NCBI RefSeq assembly: GCF_001425045.1
Contig: NZ_LMDJ01000031.1
Span: 405,232 to 469,231, forward strand
Length of the DNA stretch: 64,000 nucleotides
Direction of reading: 5' to 3'
From: Massilia sp. Root351
GTDB taxonomy: Bacteria > Pseudomonadota > Gammaproteobacteria > Burkholderiales > Burkholderiaceae_D
Shown: piece after piece, positions 50,526 through 58,856 of the stretch
How positions within the stretch are numbered: position 1 is the first letter of the stretch
How the letters are laid out: each line of letters starts with the position of its first letter
Translations under genes and position numbers: made by a program
The notes under the pieces: generated by a model
Told to the model about the DNA's origin: nothing
The model's database searches: none
The model's input: only the letters and a program-made list of their open reading frames with translations

Positions 50526-51332
50526 ATGAAACGGACTAGCTCCTACCTGATGGCCGCACTGGCCGTGTCCGCGCTGGGCACGGCCCTGGCGCAGACCTCT
50601 GCCACCGACGAAATCGCAAAGTACCGGCAATTGCTGGCCGACGGCAATCCCGCTGAGCTGTGGGAAATGCGCGGCGAAGAGTTGTGGATGAAAAAGGACG
50701 GCCCGCGCGAGGCCACGCTGGAACAGTGCGACCTGGGCAAGGGGCCGGGTGTGCTGAAGGGCGCCTACGTTGAACTGCCGCGTTACTTCAAGGACGTGAA
50801 CAAGGTGATGGACCTGGAGCAGCGCCTGGTGCACTGCCGCACCACCCTGCAGGGCCTGAGCCCGGAGCAGGCCACCAAGACCCCGTTCGGCGCAGCCGGC
50901 AAGCAGTCCGACATCGAAGCGCTGGTGTCCTACATCACGGCGCAATCGAAGGGCATGAAGATGGCGGTCTCCACCCGCCACCCGCAGGAGAAAGCGGCCT
51001 ACGAGATCGGCAAGAAGCTGTTCTATTACCGAGGCGGCGCGCACGATTTCGCCTGCGCCACCTGCCACTCGGCCAATGGCCAGCGCATCCGCCTGCAGGA
51101 GCTGCCCAACATCCTGAACAAGACCAACGCGCAGGCGGCCTACACCACCTGGCCGGCGTACCGCGTGTCGCAGGGCGAAGTGCGCACCATGCAGCATCGC
51201 CTGAACGACTGCTTCCGCCAGCAGCGTTTCCCGGAACCGGTCTACGGTTCGGACCTGATCACGGCGTTGACCATGTTCCTGGCCAAGAATGCCGATGGCG
51301 GCACCTACAACGCACCGGCGCTGAAGCGCTAA
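50526..51332 (+). CDS. soxA: monohaem cytochrome SoxA
   Basis: A 268-aa c-type cytochrome that, with SoxX, joins thiosulfate to SoxY. The active haem site is CATCH (C177, C180, H181), and C229 (LNDCFRQQR) is the persulfide-modified haem ligand. The first haem site of dihaem SoxA is replaced by a disulfide pair, C68 and C104, as in other monohaem forms. Signal peptide ends at LAQT; RBS GGAG precedes the ATG at 50526. Confidence 0.95.
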   Translation: MKRTSSYLMAALAVSALGTALAQTSATDEIAKYRQLLADGNPAELWEMRGEELWMKKDGPREATLEQCDLGKGPGVLKGAYVELPRYFKDVNKVMDLEQRLVHCRTTLQGLSPEQATKTPFGAAGKQSDIEALVSYITAQSKGMKMAVSTRHPQEKAAYEIGKKLFYYRGGAHDFACATCHSANGQRIRLQELPNILNKTNAQAAYTTWPAYRVSQGEVRTMQHRLNDCFRQQRFPEPVYGSDLITALTMFLAKNADGGTYNAPALKR

Positions 51333-51342
51333 GGAGAACCGC

Positions 51343-51966
51343 ATGAAATATAGCGCATTGATGTTGGCCTCCGCCGCAGCCTTCGGACTGACCGCCCAGC
51401 CCTCGCTGGCGGCCGACTACGAGAAGCAGGCGCAGGAACTGATGAAGGCGGACTTCCGCTCCAAGGGCCCGGCCACAGTGGAAGGCGTGCTGCAGCAGGA
51501 CGACGCGCAGAAACTGTGCAGCCAGTATCCGGCGCCGGAAAAGCGGCCCAAGAAGCTGGCCGCCAAGCTGGAAGCCGAGCAGCTCAAGCTGGTGAAGTAC
51601 CCTTCCGACGGCCAGTACATGGGCCGCTGGCAGGAAGGCGAGAAGATCGCCCAGAACGGGCGCGGCATGCAATCGTCCGACAAGCCGGGGGCGCCGAACG
51701 GCGGCAACTGCTACGCCTGCCATCAGCTGGCGAAGGCTGAAATCTCGTTCGGAAACATCGGCCCGTCGCTATACCAGTACGGCAAGCTGCGCGGCGACAG
51801 CGAAGCGGTGCTCAAATACACCTGGGCCAAGCTGTATAACTCGCAGGCCTTCAGCGCCTGTTCCAATATGCCGCGCTTCGGCCACAAGGGCATCCTCGAC
51901 GAACAGCAGCTGAAGGACGTGCTGGCGCTGCTGATGGATCCGGCTTCTCCGGTCAACAAGGACTGA
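51343..51966 (+). CDS. soxX: cytochrome SoxX
   Basis: The 207-aa partner of SoxA with one haem: CYACH (C123, C126, H127), and a Met ligand in SNMPRFG. An N-terminal ~80-residue extension precedes the cytochrome domain and includes C59. Signal peptide ends at SLAA. It begins 10 nt after soxA with AAGGAG upstream and ends 5 nt before soxB. Confidence 0.94.
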   Translation: MKYSALMLASAAAFGLTAQPSLAADYEKQAQELMKADFRSKGPATVEGVLQQDDAQKLCSQYPAPEKRPKKLAAKLEAEQLKLVKYPSDGQYMGRWQEGEKIAQNGRGMQSSDKPGAPNGGNCYACHQLAKAEISFGNIGPSLYQYGKLRGDSEAVLKYTWAKLYNSQAFSACSNMPRFGHKGILDEQQLKDVLALLMDPASPVNKD

Positions 51967-51971
51967 ACTTC

Positions 51972-53690
51972 ATGGGCCTGAATCGACGCGAATTTATACA
52001 GGTCCTGGGCATTGCCGCCGCTGGCGGCATGGCGCTCAATTCCAGGGGCGCGCTGGCAGCGCAATCTGCCGATGCGCTGTACTCCCTGCCGCGCTACGGC
52101 AACGTCCATTTCCTGCACTTTACCGATTGCCACGCGCAGCTCAAGCCGGTGTACTTCCGTGAGCCCAGCGTGAACATCGGGCTGTTCGAGGCGGAAGGCA
52201 GGATGCCGCACCTGGTGGGCGAGCACCTGCTGCGGGCGGCCGGCGTCAAGCCGAACACGCCGCAAGCCCATGCCTTCACCAGCCTCGATTTTGAACGCGC
52301 GGCAGCCACGTACGGCAAGGTGGGCGGCTTCGCGCACCTGGCCACGCTGGTCAAGCGCATGAAGGCGTCGCGGCCCGGCGCCTTGCTGCTGGACGGCGGC
52401 GACACCTGGCAGGGTTCGGCCACCGCGCTGTGGACCAGGGGCCAGGATATGGTCGATGCCTGCCTGGCGCTGGGCGTGGATGTGATGACGGCGCACTGGG
52501 AGATGACGCTGGGCGACAAGCGGGTGCAGGAGATCGTCGACAAGGACTTCAAGGGCAAGGTCGATTTCGTGGCCCAGAACATCAAGACCAACGACTTCGG
52601 CGACCAGGTGTTCAGTGCTTACACCATGAAGGAGATGAACGGCGTGCAGGTGGCGGTGATAGGCCAGGCCTTCCCGTACACGCCGATTGCCAATCCGCGC
52701 CACTTCATCCCCGACTGGAGCTTCGGCATCCAGGAGGAGAACATGCAGAAGACGGTGGACGAGGCGCGCGCCAAGGGCGCCAAGGTGGTGGTGGTGCTGT
52801 CGCATAACGGCATGGACGTGGACCTGAAAATGGCCTCGCGCGTGCGCGGCATCGACGCCATCATGGGCGGCCACACGCACGACGGCGTGCCGGCGCCTGT
52901 CGTCGTCAGCAATGGCGGCGGCAAGACGCTGGTGACCAATGCCGGCAGCAACAGCAAATTCCTCGGCGTGCTGGACTTCGACGTGCGCGGCGGGCAGGTG
53001 CAGGGCTACCAGTACCGCCTGCTGCCGGTGTTCTCCAACATCCTGCCGGCGGACCGGGAGATGGATGCGCTGATCACGCGCATCCGCGCGCCGTACGAGG
53101 GCAAGCTGAACGAGCGGCTGGCGGTCACCGAAGGCACGCTGTATCGCCGTGGCAATTTCAACGGCAGCTTCGACCAGCTGATCGTCGATGCGCTGATGGA
53201 CGTGAAACAGGCCGAAATCGCCTTCTCGCCGGGCTTCCGCTGGGGCACCTCGCTGCTGCCGAACAGCCCCATCCTGATGGAGCACCTGATGGACCAGACC
53301 GCGACCACTTACTCGCACACCACCGTGTCCGAGCTGAGCGGCGCCACCATCAAGACCATCATGGAGGACGTGGCCGACAATCTGTTCAACCCGGACCCGT
53401 ACTACCAGCAGGGCGGCGACATGGTGAGGGTAGGGGGCATGAGCTACGCCATCGATCCGAAAGCGAAGATGGGTGCGCGCATCCAGGACATGCGCCTGAA
53501 CGGCAAGCCGATCGACGCGGCCAAAGTGTACAAGGTGGCCGGCTGGGCGCCGGTGGCCGAGGGCGCGAGCGGCGAGCCGGTGTGGGACGTGGTGGGGACG
53601 TGGCTGCGCAGCCAGAAAGCGGTCAAGCCGCGCAAGCTGAACGCGCCGCGCCTGATCGGGGTGCAGGGCAATCCGGGCATACTGGCATGA
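51972..53690 (+). CDS. soxB: thiosulfohydrolase SoxB
   Basis: A 572-aa di-manganese enzyme that hydrolyses sulfate from the SoxY-bound thiosulfonate. The Tat-like motif is NRREFIQVLG. Metal-binding motifs of the 5'-nucleotidase-like fold are LHFTDCHAQ (D52, H54), DGGDTWQGS, VVLSHNGMD and MGGHTHDG, followed by a C-terminal 5'-nucleotidase domain. Its stop overlaps the thioredoxin gene start (ATGA). Confidence 0.96.
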   Translation: MGLNRREFIQVLGIAAAGGMALNSRGALAAQSADALYSLPRYGNVHFLHFTDCHAQLKPVYFREPSVNIGLFEAEGRMPHLVGEHLLRAAGVKPNTPQAHAFTSLDFERAAATYGKVGGFAHLATLVKRMKASRPGALLLDGGDTWQGSATALWTRGQDMVDACLALGVDVMTAHWEMTLGDKRVQEIVDKDFKGKVDFVAQNIKTNDFGDQVFSAYTMKEMNGVQVAVIGQAFPYTPIANPRHFIPDWSFGIQEENMQKTVDEARAKGAKVVVVLSHNGMDVDLKMASRVRGIDAIMGGHTHDGVPAPVVVSNGGGKTLVTNAGSNSKFLGVLDFDVRGGQVQGYQYRLLPVFSNILPADREMDALITRIRAPYEGKLNERLAVTEGTLYRRGNFNGSFDQLIVDALMDVKQAEIAFSPGFRWGTSLLPNSPILMEHLMDQTATTYSHTTVSELSGATIKTIMEDVADNLFNPDPYYQQGGDMVRVGGMSYAIDPKAKMGARIQDMRLNGKPIDAAKVYKVAGWAPVAEGASGEPVWDVVGTWLRSQKAVKPRKLNAPRLIGVQGNPGILA

Positions 53691-54187
53691 TGCGGCGGGC
53701 CGCAGTGTTCGCCGCGTTTGCTGCGGCCGGGCTGCTTGCTGCCCTGCCCGGCGCCGCCGCTGCGCCTGCGGCTCCGGCACTGCCCGCGTTTAAAACACTG
53801 GACGGCACGCTGCTTGCGCCCGCGCGTTTCGCTGGCAAGACTACCGTTGTGGCGTTCTTTTCCAGTAGCTGCCCGTTCTGCGTGAACGAGGCACCCAAGC
53901 TGCAAAAGCTGTATCGCGAAAACAGCCGGGTGCTGGCCGTGGTATCGGTGAACATCGAGGCGGGCGATGCGGCGCAGGCGGCAAAGGCCGCCGCCTGGGT
54001 CCAGCGTTTCGGGCTAACCCACGCAGTCACAGCGGATTACCGCGCGTTCGAGGCGGCGCTCGGCAAGCCGAAGGGCATCCCGGCGCTGTATGTGTTCGAC
54101 CGGCATGGCAAGCTGGTACGAAGCGAAATCGGCGAGATGCTCGACGAGGATTTCGACGACATTGCCCGCGAAGCGCGCAAGCCATGA
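53687..54187 (+). CDS. soxW: SoxW-like exported thioredoxin
   Basis: A 166-aa TlpA-like protein with a signal peptide and a CPFC active site (C62, C65; FFSSSCPFCVNEAP), plus a cis-Pro loop GIPAL. In Sox systems SoxW/SoxS-type thioredoxins keep the SoxY thiol or haem proteins reduced, taking electrons from a CcdA/DsbD-type membrane protein. No such membrane gene is in this cluster. It overlaps soxB and the next gene by 4 nt each. The symbol rests on position and fold. Confidence 0.85.
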   Translation: MMRRAAVFAAFAAAGLLAALPGAAAAPAAPALPAFKTLDGTLLAPARFAGKTTVVAFFSSSCPFCVNEAPKLQKLYRENSRVLAVVSVNIEAGDAAQAAKAAAWVQRFGLTHAVTADYRAFEAALGKPKGIPALYVFDRHGKLVRSEIGEMLDEDFDDIAREARKP

Positions 54188-54729
54188 AGACGGCATTGGC
54201 GGCGGCTATGCTGGCGATGTTGGCCAACGCGGTCAACGCGGCCGCTTCGGCCGCCGCGCCCGCCGCCAAGGCCAATGCCGGGACATCGGCGGCGACGCCC
54301 CCGGCGTCTTTGCCGCCGGTCCCGCTGGCATTGGACCTGCAGCGCGATGGTATCGCCGCGGCGCGGACGGGCATGCCGCTGGTGCTGTTTTTCTCGCTGC
54401 CGGACTGCCGCTATTGCCACACCGTGCGCCACAGCTACCTGGCCCCCATGCAGCACAGCCCGTACGTCGTGCGCGAAATCGAGGTTGGCGGCAGCCTGGC
54501 CGTGACCGGACTGGACGGCGCGGCCACCACGCACGCCGCGCTGGCGCGCCGGTTCGGCGTGCAGTTCGCGCCAACCGTGCTGTTCCTCGGCCCGGCCGGC
54601 GCCGAGCTCGCGCCGCCGCTGAAAGGCGGCGACACCGCCGGCATGTACGGCGCCTACCTCGACGCGCGCCTGGCCACGGCGCGGCATGCCATCTCCGCCA
54701 CATTACGCCCCGAAAGGAAAGCCCCATGA
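54184..54729 (+). CDS. SoxS-like thioredoxin-fold protein
   Basis: A 181-aa exported thioredoxin-fold protein with CRYC (C75, C78 in FFSLPDCRYCHTVR), the DsbG/SoxS-like spacing, and FAPTVLFLGPAG. It is a probable reductant for oxidised SoxY or other Sox components. Ala-rich stretch at 20-45. Overlaps both flanking genes by 4 nt, so it is part of the sox operon. Confidence 0.82.
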   Translation: MKTALAAAMLAMLANAVNAAASAAAPAAKANAGTSAATPPASLPPVPLALDLQRDGIAAARTGMPLVLFFSLPDCRYCHTVRHSYLAPMQHSPYVVREIEVGGSLAVTGLDGAATTHAALARRFGVQFAPTVLFLGPAGAELAPPLKGGDTAGMYGAYLDARLATARHAISATLRPERKAP

Positions 54730-55229
54730 AACAAGCCATTACCAGCGTCCTGGCCGCCGCCATCCTGCTGGGCGCGCCTTCTGCCGCCCTGGCCGCCGAC
54801 GCCAGCTATGCCATCCGCCTGATGACGCCCGAAACCGCGCTCAAAGCCGCATCGGCCGCACTGGCCGCTTGCCGCAGCGGCGGCTTCCAGGTGGCGGTGG
54901 CCGTGGTGGACCGCAGCGGCCAGATCCAGGCGGTGCTGCGCGACCGCTTCGCCGGCGCGCACACCCCGGAAACGGCCGTCAACAAGGCCTGGACCGCCGC
55001 CAGCTTCAAGATGAACACCACCGACCTGGCCAAGGCCACGCTGCCGGGTTCGGCTTCCAGCGGGATCCGCGCCATCCCCCGCGTGGCGGCCATCGGCGGC
55101 GGCCTGCTGATAGAAGCGGCCGGCGCGCCCTACGGCGCCATCGGCATCTCCGGCGCCCCGTCCGGCGACCAGGATGACAAATGCGCCCGCGCGGGCCTGG
55201 ACGCCATCCTGGACGACCTCAACCTCTGA
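54726..55229 (+). CDS. HbpS/GlcG-family (DUF336) exported protein
   Basis: A 167-aa protein with a signal peptide (after ALAA) and the HbpS/GlcG fold: ALKAASAALAACRSGGFQVAVAVVDRSGQIQAVLR, KAWTAASFKMNT, IPRVAAIGGGLLI and GAIGISGAPSGDQDDKCARAGLDAI (read in pieces). Homologues bind haem or act as redox-stress sensors and are often found at sox loci. It starts inside the previous stop (ATGA). Confidence 0.85.
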   Translation: MKQAITSVLAAAILLGAPSAALAADASYAIRLMTPETALKAASAALAACRSGGFQVAVAVVDRSGQIQAVLRDRFAGAHTPETAVNKAWTAASFKMNTTDLAKATLPGSASSGIRAIPRVAAIGGGLLIEAAGAPYGAIGISGAPSGDQDDKCARAGLDAILDDLNL

Positions 55230-55242
55230 TCCGCCGCGTTCC

Positions 55243-55263
55243 GCCGCGCAGCCCTTGCGCGGC
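55243..55263. terminator. GC hairpin after the sox operon
   Basis: GCCGCGC (55243-55249) and GCGCGGC (55257-55263) form a perfect 7-bp stem with a 7-nt loop, 13 nt after the HbpS-like stop. No U-run follows. A plausible weak end of the sox transcript. Confidence 0.4.
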
Positions 55264-55313
55264 GCCCGCCTTGCCACTATGCTCGCGTTTTGCCAGCCAT
55301 AGAAGGGCGCCCC

Positions 55314-55871
55314 ATGCGTAGCACCATCAGGATTGCCGTGACCGGCCTCGCCGCAGCGTGCTGCCTGGCTTTGGCCGCATGCGGTACGGCCGGCACGGCC
55401 AGCCCCGGCGGCCCGGCCGGTGGCGTCTTGGCGCGCGCGGCCGGCCCGGGCAGTCCAGCCCCCGGCCTCACCTGGGCGCTCAAAGTGCAGCCCGGCGTCA
55501 CGATAACCGAGATAGAGGATGCTTTCGCCAGCGTCGCGGCCGAGGACAACATCCGCGCGGTGGGGGAGTTGCCGCTGTCCAAAGAGCTGGAACTGCGCGC
55601 CGGCAAGCCCGGCAAGTTCCTCAAGGTGTATTCCTATTGCGACCCCGCCGCCGCGCGCACCATGGTCGACTTCAACCCCAGCATGGCCGCGCTGCTGCCG
55701 TGCCGCATCTCGGTGGTCGAGCAGGACGACGGCCTGTGGATCTACACCATGGATATGGACATGTTAATTAATATGCAAGGCGAGTTGCCGCCCCATGTCG
55801 GCGCCACCGTGCAGCGCGTGCGCGCCACCATCCTCAAAATGCTGGATCGCGGCGCGCGCGGCGAGTTTTGA
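55314..55871 (+). CDS. DUF302 lipoprotein
   Basis: A 185-aa protein with a lipobox (ALAAC, C22), a Gly/Pro/Ala linker and a DUF302-type domain: VTITEIEDAFASVAAEDNIRAVGE, KFLKVYSYCDPAAARTMVDF, LLPCRISVVEQDDGLWIYTMDMDML. DUF302 proteins often appear beside sulfur-oxidation genes; the conserved cysteine in LLPCR could bind sulfur or metal. The ATG at 55314 begins the signal. It is convergent with the next gene (0 nt apart). Confidence 0.8.
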   Translation: MRSTIRIAVTGLAAACCLALAACGTAGTASPGGPAGGVLARAAGPGSPAPGLTWALKVQPGVTITEIEDAFASVAAEDNIRAVGELPLSKELELRAGKPGKFLKVYSYCDPAAARTMVDFNPSMAALLPCRISVVEQDDGLWIYTMDMDMLINMQGELPPHVGATVQRVRATILKMLDRGARGEF

Positions 55872-56366
55872 TCAGAAGCGGCGATGTCCCGTATCCTGCT
55901 CGCAGCGGCCGTTGAACTTGATCATGCCTTCCACCGTGATGACACCGCTGACGCGGTTGATGGTCAGGGTCGGCTTGTTCAAGCCGTTGAGCCTGAAGCG
56001 GGCGCGGATTTCGTCGTGTCCGACAATCAGGTCATCCAGGTCCCACCAGCCGTGATCGCCGCCTGAATTGATTGGCGGCACCAGCTGCTTGGGCATCTTG
56101 ATGCTGCCCTGGTCGCCGTGGATGGACACGTTGACGGCGGTCTCGAACGAGGCTTTGCCCGTCTCCACTGTGGACTTCGGTTCGTACTTGTGCTTTTCAG
56201 CGTTCCACTGGTAGCCGCTGTGGGTTTCCACTGTCAGCTTTTCCGCGCCGCCGTAGCAGACCAGCTGGATATCGTCGCGCCGCTCGCGCCGGTCGTCATC
56301 CCGGTCCTGGGCGTGGACATGGCCGGCGGCAACGGCTATGAATAGAAGTGCGGTCAGTGCTTTCAT
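55872..56366 (-). CDS. exported protein of unknown function
   Basis: A 164-aa protein with a signal peptide (cleavage after HVHAQ), an Asp/Arg-rich patch (DRDDDRRERRDD) and a beta-rich body with two cysteines (C52 in VCYGG, C157 in NGRCEQ), which may form a disulfide. I do not recognise a family. RBS GGAGAG precedes the ATG at 56366. Confidence 0.6.
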   Translation of the reverse strand: MKALTALLFIAVAAGHVHAQDRDDDRRERRDDIQLVCYGGAEKLTVETHSGYQWNAEKHKYEPKSTVETGKASFETAVNVSIHGDQGSIKMPKQLVPPINSGGDHGWWDLDDLIVGHDEIRARFRLNGLNKPTLTINRVSGVITVEGMIKFNGRCEQDTGHRRF

Positions 56367-56407
56367 CTGGTCTCTCCTAAGGATGGGGGGGGGCGTAGCC
56401 AAGGCGC

Positions 56408-57237
56408 TCAATGCCGGCGGAAGGTGTGGAGCTGGTCTTTGCGCAAATAGTGCAGGCCGAATATCAGGCCGCCGGACGGGCCGGGCAGTTGGTAGTCCCC
56501 CGCAGCGCGGGCGATGATGTAGTCCGCCCCTTCCTCGACGATGTCGGCGTTGCGGCCAAAACCAGTTCAGGCGGGAGCATGCCTGCCACCCGGGTGCAGG
56601 CCAGTTGGAGCGTGCCCACGTCGGCCTTGTACAGCACCTTGCTCAGTTCGCCGCGCGCATCTTTCTCCAGCATGCCGCGCAGGGCGGCGGCGCCGAGCAG
56701 CATCTCCCCGTGCATCTTTTCCAGCATGGCCGGCCCCGCTTCCTTCAGCGCGGCGGCGGCATAGGCGCTGGGCAGATGGGTCATGTAGCGCCCGGTCCAG
56801 TTAGCCGACTGCATGCGCGCAACGAGCGCCACGCGGAACTGGTCGTCATCGCAGTCGAGCAGGTAGGCCAGCGGGTGCAGGTTGAGGCCCTTGCCGTCCT
56901 TGCTGAGCAAGGGGCTGCCGGCCATGGCTTGCTGCATGACGGCGTACGGCTCCACGCTGGCATATTTGGCCGCCAGTTGCGCCGCGTCGTGGTGGTGCAG
57001 CAGCGCCGTCGCGGCCTCCGTCACGAACGGCACGGGCACCAGCAAGCCTGCCGCGCTCTCGCGGGAGATCAGGATGAACTGGCTGTGCGGGACCGGTGTG
57101 CTTGCCTTGGGTAGCTCGGCCGGCAGCGCGCGCGCCAGCACTACTCCGGCGGCCAGGGCGCCCGGCGCGGGCGCGGTGCTGTGCCGGATCGTGCCGCAGC
57201 CTGCCAGCAGCAGGGCGGCGAGTATGGTCCATCGCAT
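56408..57237 (-). pseudogene. lipoprotein gene with a 1-nt frameshift near its 3' end
   Basis: The 5' frame (57237 to about 56560) encodes a lipoprotein: lipobox LLLAGC (C14), then a ~215-residue helical domain of no recognised family. As read, the frame then changes to low-quality Ser/Thr/Arg sequence ending at 56464. Shifting by one base at the TTTT run (plus-strand AAAA, 56558-56561) gives a sensible continuation, NADIVEEGADYIIARAAGDY, then LPGPSGGLIFGLHYL and a stop at 56408. So a single-base loss, either real or a sequencing error, interrupts the gene. The ATG at 57237 has GGAAAGAG upstream. Confidence 0.7.
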
Positions 57238-57297
57238 GCGTGCTCTTTCCTGTTGTTATCCGAGTCAGAATAGCAGGAAGATAACACAGGCGCGGGC

Positions 57298-57663
57298 TCA
57301 GGAGAGGCGGCCGAAAGTAAGAAACAGCCAGGCGGCGGTAATGACCACCATGCCCGAAATGGTGAGGCAGGACCAGGTGAAGAACCAGGCCGACAGCAAG
57401 GTGGCCTGCAGCGCGCGCTCGAACAGGAAGCCCAGCGCGAAATCCAGGGCCGCCACCACCGACCAGCGCCGCAGGTAGACCGGCAGGTAGCGGCTCATGA
57501 AGCGGTTGTGCGCCAGCGCCGCGTGCCGCTCGAACAGGTCGCGCGCCGCGCTCACGTCCCTGAACAGCCAGTCGAAGAACATGAAGCGGTAGAGCAGGGT
57601 CCTGAACGGCATGGCCGGGCTGTGGTCTTGCTGAAGGTCGGGCTGCGACGCGTCCTTGTCCAT
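57298..57663 (-). CDS. small inner-membrane protein, unknown
   Basis: A 121-aa protein: charged N-terminus (MDKDASQPDLQQD), an amphipathic region, and two hydrophobic helices near residues 62-82 and 92-115. I recognise no family. The ATG at 57663 with GGAGAG upstream is preferred over longer frames that run back into the rpsB leader. It is divergent from rpsB. Confidence 0.6.
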   Translation of the reverse strand: MDKDASQPDLQQDHSPAMPFRTLLYRFMFFDWLFRDVSAARDLFERHAALAHNRFMSRYLPVYLRRWSVVAALDFALGFLFERALQATLLSAWFFTWSCLTISGMVVITAAWLFLTFGRLS

Positions 57664-57953
57664 GGGCTCTCCAAGTTGAGTTGAAGATGAGAGTGGCAAT
57701 GCCGTTTCGCTCATCATACGCCTACCCGCGCAACGCCGCGCGCGCGAAATTGCATCCAATGCAAGCTTATCGGGCCGAAGGCCGTTGCCGCGCTTGCCTA
57801 AAACGGCGTTTTCAGAGTAGAATTTCGGGTTGCTTGAATTCGTTTTTGAGCAAGGTAGTAAATCCTTAAATTTTTTTAAACGCGAATCCGGTCGCCAAGG
57901 GTGCCTGTCACAGGGTGACTGATCGGATTCCAGACCCAAACCCTGGAGCTAAT
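57664..57953 (+). promoter_or_regulatory. rpsB promoter and leader region
   Basis: TTGCCT (57794-57799), an 18-nt spacer and TAGAAT (57818-57823) make a good sigma-70 promoter. The ~125-nt leader that follows is AT-rich (57831-57890) and ends with GGAG before the ATG at 57954. It may hold an S2-binding autoregulatory structure, but I cannot fold it. The 130 nt before the promoter show no other feature. Confidence 0.6.
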
Positions 57954-58706
57954 ATGTCCGTAACTATGCGTGAAATGCTGGAAGCCGGTGTCCACTTCGG
58001 TCACCAAACCCGTTTCTGGAACCCAAAGATGGCTCCGTTCATCTTCGGCCACCGCAACAAAATCCACATCATCAACCTGGAAAAAACCATGGGCATGTAC
58101 CAGGAGGCGATGAAGCACGTTCGCCAACTGGCATCGAACCGTGGCACCATCCTGATGGTGGGCACCAAGCGTCAAGCGCGCGAAATCATCGCTGCTGAAG
58201 CGCAACGTGCTGGCGTTCCTTACGTTGACCAGCGTTGGCTGGGCGGCATGCTGACCAACTTCAAAACGATCAAGACCTCGATCAAGCGCCTGAAAGACAT
58301 GGAAGCGCAAATCGAAGACGGTTCCGTTGAGAAGCTGTCGAAAAAAGAAGCGCTGATGTTCCAACGCGAGATGGTCAAGCTGCAAAAGTCCATCGGCGGT
58401 ATCAAGGAAATGGGCGGCGTTCCTGACGCAATCTTCGTCGTGGACGTTGGCTACCACAAAGGCGCCATCACCGAAGCCGCTAAACTGGGCATCCCAGTCA
58501 TCGGCGTGGTCGATACCAACCACTCCCCAGAAGGCGTAACCTACGTCATTCCAGGCAACGACGACTCCTCGAAAGCGATCACGCTGTACGCTCGCGGTGT
58601 GGCCGACGCCATCCTCGAAGGCCGTGCCAACTCGGCAGCCGACGTGCTGGAAACGATCAAGACCGCATCTGGCGACGAGTTCGTAGAAGTCAGCGAACAA
58701 GCCTAA
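57954..58706 (+). CDS. rpsB: 30S ribosomal protein S2
   Basis: A 250-aa ribosomal protein with the S2 signatures VTMREMLEAGVHFGHQTRFWNPKM, INLEKT, VGTKRQA, RWLGGMLTNF and PVIGVVDTNHSP. Codon use is strongly biased (CGT, GCT, AAA rich), as for highly expressed genes and unlike its neighbours on the left. RBS GGAG precedes the ATG at 57954. A terminator-like hairpin separates it from tsf. Confidence 0.98.
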   Translation: MSVTMREMLEAGVHFGHQTRFWNPKMAPFIFGHRNKIHIINLEKTMGMYQEAMKHVRQLASNRGTILMVGTKRQAREIIAAEAQRAGVPYVDQRWLGGMLTNFKTIKTSIKRLKDMEAQIEDGSVEKLSKKEALMFQREMVKLQKSIGGIKEMGGVPDAIFVVDVGYHKGAITEAAKLGIPVIGVVDTNHSPEGVTYVIPGNDDSSKAITLYARGVADAILEGRANSAADVLETIKTASGDEFVEVSEQA

Positions 58707-58754
58707 TTGGCCGCCTGCCGCAAGGCAGGCTTCCATGCAGCAAATCAGCAGTTT

Positions 58755-58786
58755 AAAAGGGGTGGCATCTGCTCCCCCTTTTTTTT
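58755..58786 (+). terminator. intrinsic terminator/attenuator between rpsB and tsf
   Basis: AAAAGGGG (58755-58762) pairs with CCCCTTTT (58774-58782) followed by a run of T to 58786, about 48 nt after the rpsB stop. It may reduce read-through into tsf, matching higher S2 than EF-Ts demand. Confidence 0.7.
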
Positions 58787-58856
58787 AACGACAGCGTATG
58801 GGCGTGCAGGCTTGCGAGCCACCCCATACCACTCACCGAATACACAGGAGAATTAC

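Noticed and set aside
50526..51332. Loss of a haem site in SoxA as an anomaly
   Set aside because: Monohaem SoxA with a disulfide replacing the first haem motif is a known natural form.
57663..57939. Extended N-terminus of the small membrane-protein gene reaching into the rpsB leader
   Set aside because: The extra residues are low quality, overlap the rpsB promoter, and the internal ATG at 57663 has a good ribosome site.
58755..58786. Riboswitch between rpsB and tsf
   Set aside because: The hairpin with a T-run is a simple intrinsic terminator/attenuator, and the remaining gap is too short for a recognisable aptamer.
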